Part shown: positions 17,381-26,036 of the stretch, piece by piece | Layout of the letters: each line of letters begins with the position of its first letter | Numbering within the stretch: position 1 is the stretch's first letter | Assembly (NCBI GenBank): GCA_002300355.1 | Contig: NSGV01000002.1 | Location: 1,674,001-1,738,000 of the forward strand | DNA length: 64,000 nucleotides | Direction of reading: 5' to 3' | Source: Streptomyces sp. TLI_235 | GTDB taxonomy: Bacteria; Actinomycetota; Actinomycetes; Streptomycetales; Streptomycetaceae | Translations under genes and position numbers: made by a program | The notes under the pieces: model-generated | Told to the model about the DNA's origin: nothing | Seen by the model: only the letters and a program-made list of their open reading frames with translations | Databases searched by the model: none

Positions 17381-18271
17381 TCAGAGCAGACCGTCCCAAT
17401 GCTGCTCGAGAATGACCGACCACCAGTTCTCAGGATCGCTGAAGGCCGTACCGTCGAGCGCCGCCACGGCGTGCTGGAGCTCGGCGGTGTGGCCTGCGGA
17501 ATCTGCGGGACCGAGTCCTACCCGCTGCGGCCACGCGCGGCGCAACAGTTCGAGGCAGCCGGCGTACCGCTCGACACTCCGGTTGACATACAGCGCCCGA
17601 CCGGATCGACGTCCTACCGCCCACACTTCACCGGTTCCAGGGGTGACGCAGATCTCGCGGCCATAGTCCGAGCCGATCCGGACGTAACCCCGGGCAGTGA
17701 ATTCCTGCTCCACCTCAGCCGAGAGGACGTTGCCGTGCGCGATGAGATGGTCGACCAGCGGCGCGGTTCCCTCGGCCTCACCGGCAGGCTCGAAGAACGG
17801 CGGGAAGACCGCACCCAATGGGGCGGAGACATCGGTCGGCGCCGTGGAAACCGCCGCGTCGCTCTCCTGCACCGACGGCAGCGGCAGGCGGCGCGTCTCG
17901 ACGTCGATCACGAAACCGCGCTGACGCCCCGACTCCACCAGATGCGTCCGCAGGGCCGCCATACCGCGCTGCCTGGACTCCACGCTCGCCCCGTACTCGG
18001 CGGAGTGCGAGACCTTGACCCGGGGCCACCAGCGAAGCACCCGGGCAGCGCAGTTGCCTCCCGGGACGTCGCAGACCTGGAGCTCGCCGTAGAGCTGGAG
18101 CACATCGCCCGCACGGATGCCGCGCTCTTCCAACCGCGCCCGCAACTGCCACTCCGGGTGCGGCAGGCCAGGGCCGCTGCGCGCGACCTCGGACATCTCC
18201 TCCCCCTGCGGCGTGAGGAACTTGACTGCTGCCGAATATCCCGGCCCGGTCCTGAGCACTGCCCTTCTCAC
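17381..18271 (-). CDS. deaminase-like / SUKH immunity protein lacking the Imm35 domain
   Basis: 296 aa, GTG at 18271 preceded by GGGGGAGAG. It aligns with the 428-aa protein from that protein's residue ~105 onward: HPEWQ (His38, Glu40), QVCDVPGGNC (Cys67, Cys74), HSAEYG, then the SUKH-4-like tail (GEVWAVGRRSGRALYVN, ENWWSVILEQHWDGLL). The ligand set for a deaminase is intact. The N-terminal Imm35 region of its two paralogues is missing; upstream DNA is only the 39-bp gap to the NTPase-SUKH-4 gene, so this is a true domain loss or an ancestral short form rather than a misplaced start. It is last in the cassette 2 operon. Inferred: an immunity or modulator protein for the 1459-aa toxin. Confidence 0.7.
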   Translation of the reverse strand: MRRAVLRTGPGYSAAVKFLTPQGEEMSEVARSGPGLPHPEWQLRARLEERGIRAGDVLQLYGELQVCDVPGGNCAARVLRWWPRVKVSHSAEYGASVESRQRGMAALRTHLVESGRQRGFVIDVETRRLPLPSVQESDAAVSTAPTDVSAPLGAVFPPFFEPAGEAEGTAPLVDHLIAHGNVLSAEVEQEFTARGYVRIGSDYGREICVTPGTGEVWAVGRRSGRALYVNRSVERYAGCLELLRRAWPQRVGLGPADSAGHTAELQHAVAALDGTAFSDPENWWSVILEQHWDGLL

Positions 18272-18310
18272 TCTCTCCCCCGATTGTGTGCGATGCCGGA
18301 AGCGCGACGT

Positions 18311-20911
18311 TTACCCGTAAAGGGTGTACGAGCTCGCATCCTGGATCGCCTGAAGCCAGCACCATCCCCGTCCCTGCTCCGCGGCCGGCTCGGGGTCGAT
18401 CCGGGTGAGCCCCTCATGGACGAAGGCTTCGAACTCCCCGCGCTCGTCGTCCTGTCGGCCTGCCGAGACCGAGAGCGCCCAGGAAGTCAGCGCCTGACAG
18501 GCGGCGAAGGCTGCCACGGAGGTGTTGACCAGCTCCGGCTCCCCGTCCTCCACCTGGACGACGTGACCCGTGGCATGCTCGACGCACAGCGGTGTGAACT
18601 CGTCGGCGGAGACGGCGATCACGGTGTATCCCGCGTCCGTGTCCTCGCTCTCCTCGCCCTGCTCGCCCTGCTCGGCCCAGTACTCCTCCAGCGTCCGGAG
18701 GGATTCGAGACACCCCAGCGTGTCCTGCCAGAAGACCGGGAAGCCCGGGAGTCCGACTTTGCACAGCATGCGTGCCACATCCGCCCGGTCGGCCAGCGGG
18801 CCGAGTCGCGCAGGGTCGGCGTACGCGATGCCACCCTGGTAGTAAAGGTGGAGATCAGCCGCGTCCAGCTCCGACTGCGCCCACCATCCGTGGTGCGGCA
18901 GCAGCTTCGGCTCGGTGTTCCAGGCGCTGTGTTCGACGCCAGCCGCCGACGTGAAGTCGACGACGGCAGCGCCGCTGTGGCCCGCGAGCAACACCCGGCC
19001 GCCCGGCAGTGGATACGCCTGCGCTCCCGGGAGCGGAGGGCACAGCGGATACACCTCCTCGCCCGGGACTCCCGGACGCGTCACCCGGGCCCGGAGCAGG
19101 CCCAGGTCGTCGTCGAACACCTCGACCGTGACCACCGAGCCATCACCGGTCGCGGTCGGCGCCGTGTCCGGAACGGCGGGTGCCTCGTCAAGTGCATCGC
19201 CGATCTGCTCACCACTGTCCAGCGCGTACCACCGGAAACGGGCGTCGTACGCAGATCGCAGGCAGACCTGATCGACCTCCGTCGCATCCGCCCCGGATCG
19301 CCGGCCCACGATCTCCACCGGCCCCGTCCAGCCCTGGCCGAACGCACGCGTGTCGAAGACCCCGAGCGGCCGCCACCGAACCCACTTCGCCCGCCAGGGA
19401 AGCGGCAGACCAAGCGCATCCAGCGCACCGACCAACGCGTGATCGCCCCACATCTGGGCTGCGAACCGCAACCGGGAAACCCACTCGGCAGGCCCGCACC
19501 GGGTGTCGGAGCGGTAGGCCCGCACCGCCTCGGCCACCACACCTCGACGCCTGTGCGCAGTTGCGTCGTCGGCGGCTCCCGCCGCCGACACTGCCTCCGA
19601 CAGAGACTGCGGGTCGGACAGAGCCAGTACGCGCACATCCGCCAGCCACTCGTCGAGCATCCCGCCGCCAAGGGCGTGCCCGATGCCGAACCGCAGGGCG
19701 TACACCTCACCCGGACTCAGCGGTCGGCCGTCCGCAACCGCTGCCACGTCCTCCGGGACGTACTCGCGGACGGCCGACGCGATCCGCCGCTGCACCTCAG
19801 CGACACCGGAACCGTACGACGCCATGGCCGCATCGGCGAGAGCGGCGTCCCTCAGCCGGGCGTGACGCACCGGGCGACCGCCCTGCAAAGCCGCGTCCTC
19901 GGCGAATTCCTCCGCCACGAACGCGGCGACGACACTCTCGAAGTCTTCGAGTTCCTCGATCCCGACCTCGCGACCACGTACCGCAGTTGCGGCGCTCAGG
20001 CGCAGTTCGTCCGGCATGCCCAGGACGCCCTCGGCCAGGATCAACGGCGCCAGCACCTGGCGTGCTCGCGGTCCGGCCGGACCGAGTGCTCCCAGGACGA
20101 ACTCCCAGGCGCCTTCCAGTGAGTCCGGCAGATCCTCCCCTGCGTCGCTCTCCGGACGGACCCTGAGCTCCATCGCCAGCACTTCGGCAAGCAGGAAGTT
20201 CGGCCACGCCGCGGCACTGATCGCCGCCGCGACCTCACTTGCCCGGCCTCCGCCGCCCGCGTACGTCGAGTCGGGGGCTTCCAGTAGGTCGCACACCCAT
20301 CCCTCGAACTCCGCACGGTCCGGAGCGAACCGCTCGGAGTCCAGATCGATCACCGAGTCCGCGAGATGCGGCCGCAGGCGCAGCAACTGCGCCAGGACGG
20401 CCCGATCGACCTCTGCCAGTACGAACGCCAGGTAGCCCGACCAGGACTGGCTCAGCTCCGAGGTCTCGGTCAGCTCGATCAGCAGCTCCGGCACCCGGGT
20501 GCCTCGCCTCGAGGTCACGCGGAGCCGGCCGGGGGCACCGGACAGCACGATGCCACGCGGGGCATCGGCCTCTCCTAGAGCCCACCGAAAGCCGAAGTAG
20601 TCGTTGTCAGCGTTGACCTCGGCCGCCAGGTCCATTCCCGCGGCCAGCGATCGCAGCCACTCCGCCTCGGTCTCCCCGGAAGCATCGGCCACCCCGTCGA
20701 GGGCACCCACCTGCGGCAGCGGCCCACCAGCAGGAGCCACCAGCTCCCGGGCCTCGCTGTCGGCCGCGAGCGCCGTTCGGGCGAGGAGCCAGCTCTTGCC
20801 CGCGCCCCGGGCTCCCGTGACGAGCCGGATCCCGTCGCCGATGTCCCGCCTCTCCAGCCACGCGGCCAACTCCTCGGCAGCGGCCTGACGGGCCGCCAGG
20901 TGAAAGCGCAT
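18311..20911 (-). CDS. large P-loop NTPase fused to SUKH-4 immunity domain
   Basis: The ATG at 20911 is preferred (GAGGAG about 11 bases upstream); an in-frame GTG at 20923 overlaps the toxin stop but would sit directly on that ribosome site. 866 aa. Walker A is GARGAGKS (residues 33-40, canonical Lys). A long helical middle follows, then motifs shared with the other cassette proteins (LPWRAKWVRWRPLG), beta-rich propeller-like repeats, and a C-terminal SUKH-4 domain (MLCKVGLPGFPVFW, then SVAAFAACQALTSW). Compared with cassette 1, where NTPase functions are spread over two proteins (597 and 628 aa), here one protein carries both. Coupled to the toxin gene by the near-overlap, consistent with translation of immunity together with toxin. 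Confidence 0.75.
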   Translation of the reverse strand: MRFHLAARQAAAEELAAWLERRDIGDGIRLVTGARGAGKSWLLARTALAADSEARELVAPAGGPLPQVGALDGVADASGETEAEWLRSLAAGMDLAAEVNADNDYFGFRWALGEADAPRGIVLSGAPGRLRVTSRRGTRVPELLIELTETSELSQSWSGYLAFVLAEVDRAVLAQLLRLRPHLADSVIDLDSERFAPDRAEFEGWVCDLLEAPDSTYAGGGGRASEVAAAISAAAWPNFLLAEVLAMELRVRPESDAGEDLPDSLEGAWEFVLGALGPAGPRARQVLAPLILAEGVLGMPDELRLSAATAVRGREVGIEELEDFESVVAAFVAEEFAEDAALQGGRPVRHARLRDAALADAAMASYGSGVAEVQRRIASAVREYVPEDVAAVADGRPLSPGEVYALRFGIGHALGGGMLDEWLADVRVLALSDPQSLSEAVSAAGAADDATAHRRRGVVAEAVRAYRSDTRCGPAEWVSRLRFAAQMWGDHALVGALDALGLPLPWRAKWVRWRPLGVFDTRAFGQGWTGPVEIVGRRSGADATEVDQVCLRSAYDARFRWYALDSGEQIGDALDEAPAVPDTAPTATGDGSVVTVEVFDDDLGLLRARVTRPGVPGEEVYPLCPPLPGAQAYPLPGGRVLLAGHSGAAVVDFTSAAGVEHSAWNTEPKLLPHHGWWAQSELDAADLHLYYQGGIAYADPARLGPLADRADVARMLCKVGLPGFPVFWQDTLGCLESLRTLEEYWAEQGEQGEESEDTDAGYTVIAVSADEFTPLCVEHATGHVVQVEDGEPELVNTSVAAFAACQALTSWALSVSAGRQDDERGEFEAFVHEGLTRIDPEPAAEQGRGWCWLQAIQDASSYTLYG

Positions 20912-20919
20912 GATCCGTC

Positions 20920-23900
20920 TCACTCCTCGGTATCGATCGGCGCCGGAGCAGGCGGGGGGCTCGGCAGTCCGGCCTGGGGTGCGCCAGACGGGTAGTAGCG
21001 CCGGTTCTCGTTGATGATCGCCTGGCGCTTCTTCTTGATTTTCTTGATCTGGTCGCTCATCTTCTTCGAGCCGGTGCCGTCGTCAGGATGCGGGACCGAA
21101 TGCGTGACCCTGACCTTCCCGAACGTGGTGTACAGGATTCTGGCACAGCCCGACTGACGGCACGGCGCCCGCTCGGAGTAGACCTCCTCCAGTTTGATCT
21201 GCTGCGGAGGCGTCAGCCCCTGCTGAAGATGAAGCAGGTACTCCTTGGCCAGCTTCTCCGAATGCCCTGCACCGGTCCATGCCTCCCCCGGGATGGCCGG
21301 GATGTTGCTGCCCCTTCCCCAGCTCCGCGAGATGATCACCATCGACTCGCCGTCAGGTTCGATGACGAACTTGAAAGCCGCGTAGTTCGCCGAGGTCTCG
21401 CCGTGCAGACCGCCGGGTGCCGGGTGCCGGGTCAGGGCAGAGCCCGGAATGGCGTACTCCTGGTAGAAGGAGTCATCGGCTCGGGCCGCCTCAACCATTT
21501 GGCTGAGCTTGGACTTGCCGAAACCCTCCTCCTGGGAGTCCGCCAGAACCTGCCACTCAGGTCCGTTCCGGCCGTGTATCGGTGCAGGGGGTTCCTTGAT
21601 GTGGCCGTCCTCCGTCGGCTTGTGATCACCCTCCAACCGATGCCCGTAGTCCGGATCCCCGGGCTTCCGCTTTCCGGCAGCCTCCTCCGGGGCGCGCCGC
21701 TCGGGACGGGTGTCGGATGCATCGTGGTGGGGGCCGCGTTCGGGTGTGGCGGGCCGGCGGTCCGGGCCGAGGGGGATGGCGAAGACGCCGTGGTCACCGC
21801 TATGGAGGGGCTGGTTGGAGCGACGGCCGGTCTGGGCGTCGACGTAAGTGATCTTGCCGTTGTGGTTGACGGCGTTCCAGGCGTGGGCACGGCCGTCGGC
21901 GTCGCGGGTGATGATGACGGCCTGCGAGCCGTGGCCCTCGCGGCGGAGGGTGTCCTCCAGTCGGCGGTAGGCGTCCCGACCGTCGCCCATGTCGGAGAAC
22001 TTGGCGCCGAGGGCGTTCTCGATCCGGTCGCGTCCGCCGCGCTCACCGCGGTCCGAGGGGTTCCCGTCCGCGTCGTGGTCGGGAGTGCGGGCGGCTGCCG
22101 GGGTCGGGTGGCCGGAGTAGGTGTCGACGGTGGCCAGCGCCACGTCGACGCAGTTGTTGTGGCGGCCGGGGGCGTCCGGATCCCCGTTGATCGCGCGCGG
22201 CCAGTCGCCCTCGGGGTCCGGGTGGCGCTGCGGCTTGCCGTCGGCGTCGCGCGGGACGGAGTTCTCGACCCGCTCCCGGTCGTGATGGCCGGGCTCGACC
22301 AGGCCGCCGGGGCTGCCGTACGGACGGTCGGCGGTCGCCGGACGGTCCGGGTCGGCCGGCTTGTGGTCGGGAGTGGCGTGCTCGGGGGCGTTGTGGTCGG
22401 CCGGCTTGTGGTCGGGAGTGGCGTGCTCGGGGGCGTTGTGGTCGGCCGGCTTGTGCTCGGGGCTCCTGTCCGGGGTGTGCGCAGCCGTGTCGTCGTGGCG
22501 GTCCGCCTCCGGGCCGCGGTGGTCCGGGGTGGTCGAGTCGTCGGTCGCCGGGGTGCGGTCGGACGTGGGCCGGTGGTCTGCGGTCCGCGGATCGGGCCGT
22601 GCGGACGTGTCCGAGGGGCGATCTGCGCGGGGGTCCGGACGGGTCGGCGCATCGGCGGTGCGGTCCGCACGAGGGTCCCGGCCCTTGGGCGTGCCGGGGC
22701 GGTCGGTACGGGGGTCCGGCCGGGAGGTGCCGTCCTGGTGCGGTGGCGTGGTCGGACGGCCCCACGGGGAGGTGCGCGGGTCGGGGCGACCACCCGTGGG
22801 CTGCTGGCCCAGGGTGGTCGGGCGGTCGGGGGCGGGGTTGTTCCGCTGACCGGGGACGGTGGGCGTGCTGTCGGCAGGCCGGTTGGCGGTCGGACGGTCG
22901 GTGCGGGGCGTGCCCGTACCACCCGTGCCGGGCGTCCCGGAGGTCGGCGGGACACCCGCGCCGGGGTTCACCGGGCCGGGGTTCTGGGACGGCTGGCCGG
23001 TGGACGGCGTTGTGGTGCCGTCGGGGGTGGGCGTACCGGGCGTGTGGGTCGGCGGTGCGTCGGCGACCGCGGTGGAGGCGGTGTGGACGGTGGCCCGGTG
23101 CGGCCCGTCCGAGGACGGTGTGCGGGAGGCGTCGCCGGCCGGGACGTGCGGCACCGAACCTGCATGCGGCGGCACCGCCGAGCCGGAACGTTCCTGCTGC
23201 GGGGTGGTCTCCTCGGCCCGCGGGACCGACTCGTGGCGCTGCGGCGGCGCCTCGTTTCCGGGACGTCCGGCGTCCGGACCGTTGTGGGGCTGGGCCGCGG
23301 TGCTCGCCGGAGCATCGCCGCGCACAGGACCATAGGACGGGGATGGACGGCTCTCACCGCTGTGCGTAGGCGAGCCGGAGGTGTCGTCACCGCGCACCGG
23401 ACCGTACGACGGGGTGGTGGTGCGTGCGTCGCCGGACTGCGGCTGGGCGTGCGAGGGCGTCGAACCGGCATCCGAGGACGGCCGGGAGGACGGGGAGTCG
23501 GCGGCATGGCCCGGCGCGGGGGTCGGCGACGAGTCGGGCGTGGGATGGGTGGAGACCGGTCCGGGCCGGGAGTCCGGGGTGCCGCTGTGCGGCGGGGTGC
23601 CGGCGTCGCCGGTGTGGTGCGGAGTGGTCGCATGCGCCGGAGCCGTGGCTGGGGCCGGGGCGGGAGCGGGCGTGGTGTCGGGCCGGGCGTTCGGGGTGCC
23701 GCCGTGCGTCGGGGTCGACGATCCGTCACCGGTGTGCTGGGGCGCCGGGGTGTGCGACGGGCCCGGGGCGGGGGCAGGAGCAGGTGTGGCGTCGGGTGTG
23801 GGGTGCGCGGCGGTCGGCCCGGGGCGGGTGGTGTCCCCGCCCGAACGGTCCGAGGGGGTGTCACCACTGCGCGCGGGCCCGTCCGAAGAACCGTCCTGCG

Positions 23901-25299
23901 CAGGTGGTGTCGGCCGGCTGTCCGTCCCGGTGTGCGCGGGCGGCGCATCCGCGCCGCGGCCGTCACCCGACGCCGGCACCGGACCGTCCGAGCCGGGCGC
24001 CGGACGGCTGTCCGTACCGGTGTGAGCGGGCGAGCCGCTGTCGGCGCCCGAGGAGGGGGCGGGCGCGGAGGAGGCCGGCGGAGTCCCGTCGCCACCGGTG
24101 GGCGTGTGGTTCGCCGAGGGTGCGGGGTCGGAGCTCAGCCGCGTACCGAACGGGTCGAGGGGCGTGGAGTTGCGGTTGTCGCTGGACGGCGCGGGCGCAG
24201 GACGGGACGTGCTCTCGCTGCGGTTGCCCGCTCCGGAGTCGCCGCTCCCGCTGTCACCCGAGGGCGAGTGGCTCGTACCGCTGCCACCGGAGTCACCGGA
24301 CGAGGGACGCGAACCACCCGACGACGAGCCGGTCGAGCCGGAGGAACCAGTTGAACCTGATGAGCTACCGGATCCGGAAGAGCCGGAACCCGAATCGGAA
24401 CCCGAAGCGCCCGAAGAGCCCGACGAACCAGTGGAGTTGGAAGTGCCAGAGGATCCGGACGGCCCCGAGGAGCCCGAGTCGCCGCTGCCGCTTTCGCCAC
24501 TGCCGCCGCTCTCGCTTCCACCACCCTCGTGGCCGCTGCCGCCGTCGCCGTGCCCGGCCGCGCGCTCCGCATGGTGCCGGGCCGAGCCACCGGCCCGCGA
24601 GCCCAGTCCGTCGCGCAGCGACTCCCCGAAGGACTGCTTCCAGTTCTCGGCAGAGGACTTACCCTCCTCCCAGCCCGTCTTCGCCGTCCGGCCCAGGTCG
24701 TAGCCGTCCTGCGCGCCGAATCCCTGGTTCACCGTCTGCGCGATCAGGTCCGAGATCATCGCCTGCACGGCAGAGACGATCGGGTCCTTCAACGTCTCCA
24801 TGATCGCCTCGATCAGCGCATCACGGAGCTCCTTCAGCAACCGGCGGACGATCATCTTCGTCGCCTGTGTCGCCCCGAGCGCACCGAGCTCCGACAGGCC
24901 GAACGTGAACGGCGCCGCCGCCTGCGCCGCAATGATCTCCGCGGCCAGGATCACTATCTGCGCGATCACCGCGATCTTGCACGTGATCACGATCACCGCG
25001 GCGGCATCGAACGCCGCCGCGATCAACCGCGACGCCGTCGCCGCATCGGCGAGATAGCCGTCCCCACCCGTCGAGAACTTGTCGAACGCCTTCCCGAACG
25101 CATCGATCGAGTCGCCGCTGTTCGCCGACCGCACACTGTTCGCCGCCGACAACGCCTGATAGTTCAGCTCGTCGACCTGATCCGCGAAGTCGCGCCACAC
25201 CTGGGCGCACTCGCGCAGCTTGTCCTCGTCCGCCTTCGGCCAGTCGAAGCCGAGCATCTCCAGGACCCACTCAAGGCCGTCCGGCAGCATCAGCGACAC
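20920..25299 (-). CDS. giant polymorphic toxin 2: WXG100/CpnT-like N-domain, papain-fold deamidase, different C-terminal deaminase
   Basis: 1459 aa, GTG at 25299. The first ~211 residues are identical to toxin 1. A Ser/Gly then Pro/Thr/Asp/His linker follows, including a tandem PADHNAPEHATPDHK repeat. The papain-fold deamidase-type domain has Cys1050 (NNCVDVAL), His1139 (AHAW) and Asp1154 (YVDAQTG) and closely resembles that of toxin 1. The C-terminal tip is diverged: deaminase-type HSE (1346-1348), then RAPC (Cys1380) and Cys1385, spacing C-x4-C rather than the C-x8-C of toxin 1. A Lys-rich helix (KKIKKKRQ) and a short Pro-rich tail follow. Same backbone, different warhead: classic polymorphic-toxin architecture. 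Probably a type VII substrate; its target (protein glutamine, nucleic acid) is inferred from families only. Confidence 0.84.
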   Translation of the reverse strand: MSLMLPDGLEWVLEMLGFDWPKADEDKLRECAQVWRDFADQVDELNYQALSAANSVRSANSGDSIDAFGKAFDKFSTGGDGYLADAATASRLIAAAFDAAAVIVITCKIAVIAQIVILAAEIIAAQAAAPFTFGLSELGALGATQATKMIVRRLLKELRDALIEAIMETLKDPIVSAVQAMISDLIAQTVNQGFGAQDGYDLGRTAKTGWEEGKSSAENWKQSFGESLRDGLGSRAGGSARHHAERAAGHGDGGSGHEGGGSESGGSGESGSGDSGSSGPSGSSGTSNSTGSSGSSGASGSDSGSGSSGSGSSSGSTGSSGSTGSSSGGSRPSSGDSGGSGTSHSPSGDSGSGDSGAGNRSESTSRPAPAPSSDNRNSTPLDPFGTRLSSDPAPSANHTPTGGDGTPPASSAPAPSSGADSGSPAHTGTDSRPAPGSDGPVPASGDGRGADAPPAHTGTDSRPTPPAQDGSSDGPARSGDTPSDRSGGDTTRPGPTAAHPTPDATPAPAPAPGPSHTPAPQHTGDGSSTPTHGGTPNARPDTTPAPAPAPATAPAHATTPHHTGDAGTPPHSGTPDSRPGPVSTHPTPDSSPTPAPGHAADSPSSRPSSDAGSTPSHAQPQSGDARTTTPSYGPVRGDDTSGSPTHSGESRPSPSYGPVRGDAPASTAAQPHNGPDAGRPGNEAPPQRHESVPRAEETTPQQERSGSAVPPHAGSVPHVPAGDASRTPSSDGPHRATVHTASTAVADAPPTHTPGTPTPDGTTTPSTGQPSQNPGPVNPGAGVPPTSGTPGTGGTGTPRTDRPTANRPADSTPTVPGQRNNPAPDRPTTLGQQPTGGRPDPRTSPWGRPTTPPHQDGTSRPDPRTDRPGTPKGRDPRADRTADAPTRPDPRADRPSDTSARPDPRTADHRPTSDRTPATDDSTTPDHRGPEADRHDDTAAHTPDRSPEHKPADHNAPEHATPDHKPADHNAPEHATPDHKPADPDRPATADRPYGSPGGLVEPGHHDRERVENSVPRDADGKPQRHPDPEGDWPRAINGDPDAPGRHNNCVDVALATVDTYSGHPTPAAARTPDHDADGNPSDRGERGGRDRIENALGAKFSDMGDGRDAYRRLEDTLRREGHGSQAVIITRDADGRAHAWNAVNHNGKITYVDAQTGRRSNQPLHSGDHGVFAIPLGPDRRPATPERGPHHDASDTRPERRAPEEAAGKRKPGDPDYGHRLEGDHKPTEDGHIKEPPAPIHGRNGPEWQVLADSQEEGFGKSKLSQMVEAARADDSFYQEYAIPGSALTRHPAPGGLHGETSANYAAFKFVIEPDGESMVIISRSWGRGSNIPAIPGEAWTGAGHSEKLAKEYLLHLQQGLTPPQQIKLEEVYSERAPCRQSGCARILYTTFGKVRVTHSVPHPDDGTGSKKMSDQIKKIKKKRQAIINENRRYYPSGAPQAGLPSPPPAPAPIDTEE
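22370..22470. repeat. 45-bp tandem repeat inside the toxin 2 linker
   Basis: Two near-perfect copies of a 45-bp unit encode PADHNAPEHATPDHK in the linker just before the papain-fold domain, with a partial copy next to them. Coding repeat; no separate function is implied. Confidence 0.8.
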
Positions 25300-25313
25300 G
25301 AGTCAGTTCCCCC
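24665..25313 (-). repeat. copy 2 of the ~649-bp identical segment shared by the two toxin genes
   Basis: Partner of 12803-13451 in direct orientation, 11,862 bp apart. It covers the ribosome site, GTG start and WXG100/CpnT-like domain. Recombination between the copies would delete or invert the choice of everything between them and place one promoter and N-domain on the other toxin body. Confidence 0.9.
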
Positions 25314-25396
25314 CAACTGACTAGCCCGTCCTGGCCCGAAGACCGGGTACGGGTGAACAAGAACCAAGCACGGTACGAACGACGATCAGTCAGATG

Positions 25397-25402
25397 ATCC
25401 TA
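25397..25402 (-). promoter_or_regulatory. candidate -10 element (TAGGAT) for cassette 2
   Basis: Minus-strand TAGGAT inside GTAGGATCA, about 98 bases upstream of the toxin 2 start; the same 9-mer precedes the cassette 1 WXG100-like gene. No clear -35. Position between the 116-aa gene and the toxin suggests the toxin operon can start here. Confidence 0.35.
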
Positions 25403-25531
25403 CTCATCGCCCCGACACACCCACGCCCCCACGACCGGCGGAACCCCCTGCTCGGCGCCGTCGGGGCCGATCCTTCACCGGCCCCGCACGGACACCACGA
25501 CAACCCTGCACACCCGGAACCGGACGGCCCG

Positions 25532-25882
25532 TCACTTCCGCCCGTCGCGCTTGGCGGAGCCGTTCTCGGCCTCCTCCCGCTCGCGGACCAGCTTCTCCGC
25601 GCGCTCCTCCGACTTGCGGCGGTCCTCCGGCGACATGTGCTCGGCGGCGTCGCGCATCTCGCCGAGCCGGGTGCCGATCGCGTGCATGTACCGGTCGGAC
25701 TCGATGACGTCCTTCATGCCGATGCGGCCGCTGAGCACGCTCTTGGCCATCTCCTGCAGCTCGGGGCCGACGTTGGAGTTGTTGGCGATGGTGCGCAGTG
25801 CCTTGTGCAGCTCGGCGGCCTGGGTCGGGTTGTCCGCCACGTCCAGCAGTTCGTCGTCGCCGATCTCGTGCTCTTCGGCCAT
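25532..25882 (-). CDS. 116-aa charged helical protein upstream of toxin 2, function unknown
   Basis: The ATG at 25882 (MAEEHEIGDDELLDVADNP) has GGGGAGGTGG a few bases upstream; an open frame upstream of it reads antisense through another gene and is discarded. 116 aa, almost all alpha-helical, acidic start, highly charged coiled C-terminus (SEERAEKLVREREEAENG) and no Cys, Trp, signal peptide or membrane segment. Not recognised as a named family. It lies 232 bp upstream of toxin 2, where cassette 1 has a WXG100-like gene, so a role as secretion partner, chaperone or EspG-like helper is possible but unproven. It is divergent from the plus-strand composite immunity gene at 26037 (154 bp between starts). 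Confidence 0.65.
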   Translation of the reverse strand: MAEEHEIGDDELLDVADNPTQAAELHKALRTIANNSNVGPELQEMAKSVLSGRIGMKDVIESDRYMHAIGTRLGEMRDAAEHMSPEDRRKSEERAEKLVREREEAENGSAKRDGRK

Positions 25883-26036
25883 GGCGGCCACCTCCCCGTC
25901 GTCCCTCACCCTGGACTGGGCCGCGCCAAGACCGGTCGGCCGCAGTCGCTTTCGTCGTGCGATCATATGCAACCGTTCGGAGTCGACGGTGCCTGACGGT
26001 AATCTCGGCCGGAGTCCGCTACACGGAGGAGTCGTC

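Noticed and set aside
21088..24354. Plus-strand open frame of about 1088 codons
   Set aside because: Antisense to toxin 2; the papain-fold and deaminase motifs are on the minus strand.
8596..25299. Type VII secretion core genes (EccC-type ATPase and others)
   Set aside because: None of the P-loop proteins here shows FtsK/SpoIIIE repeats; the secretion machinery, if present, is outside the window.
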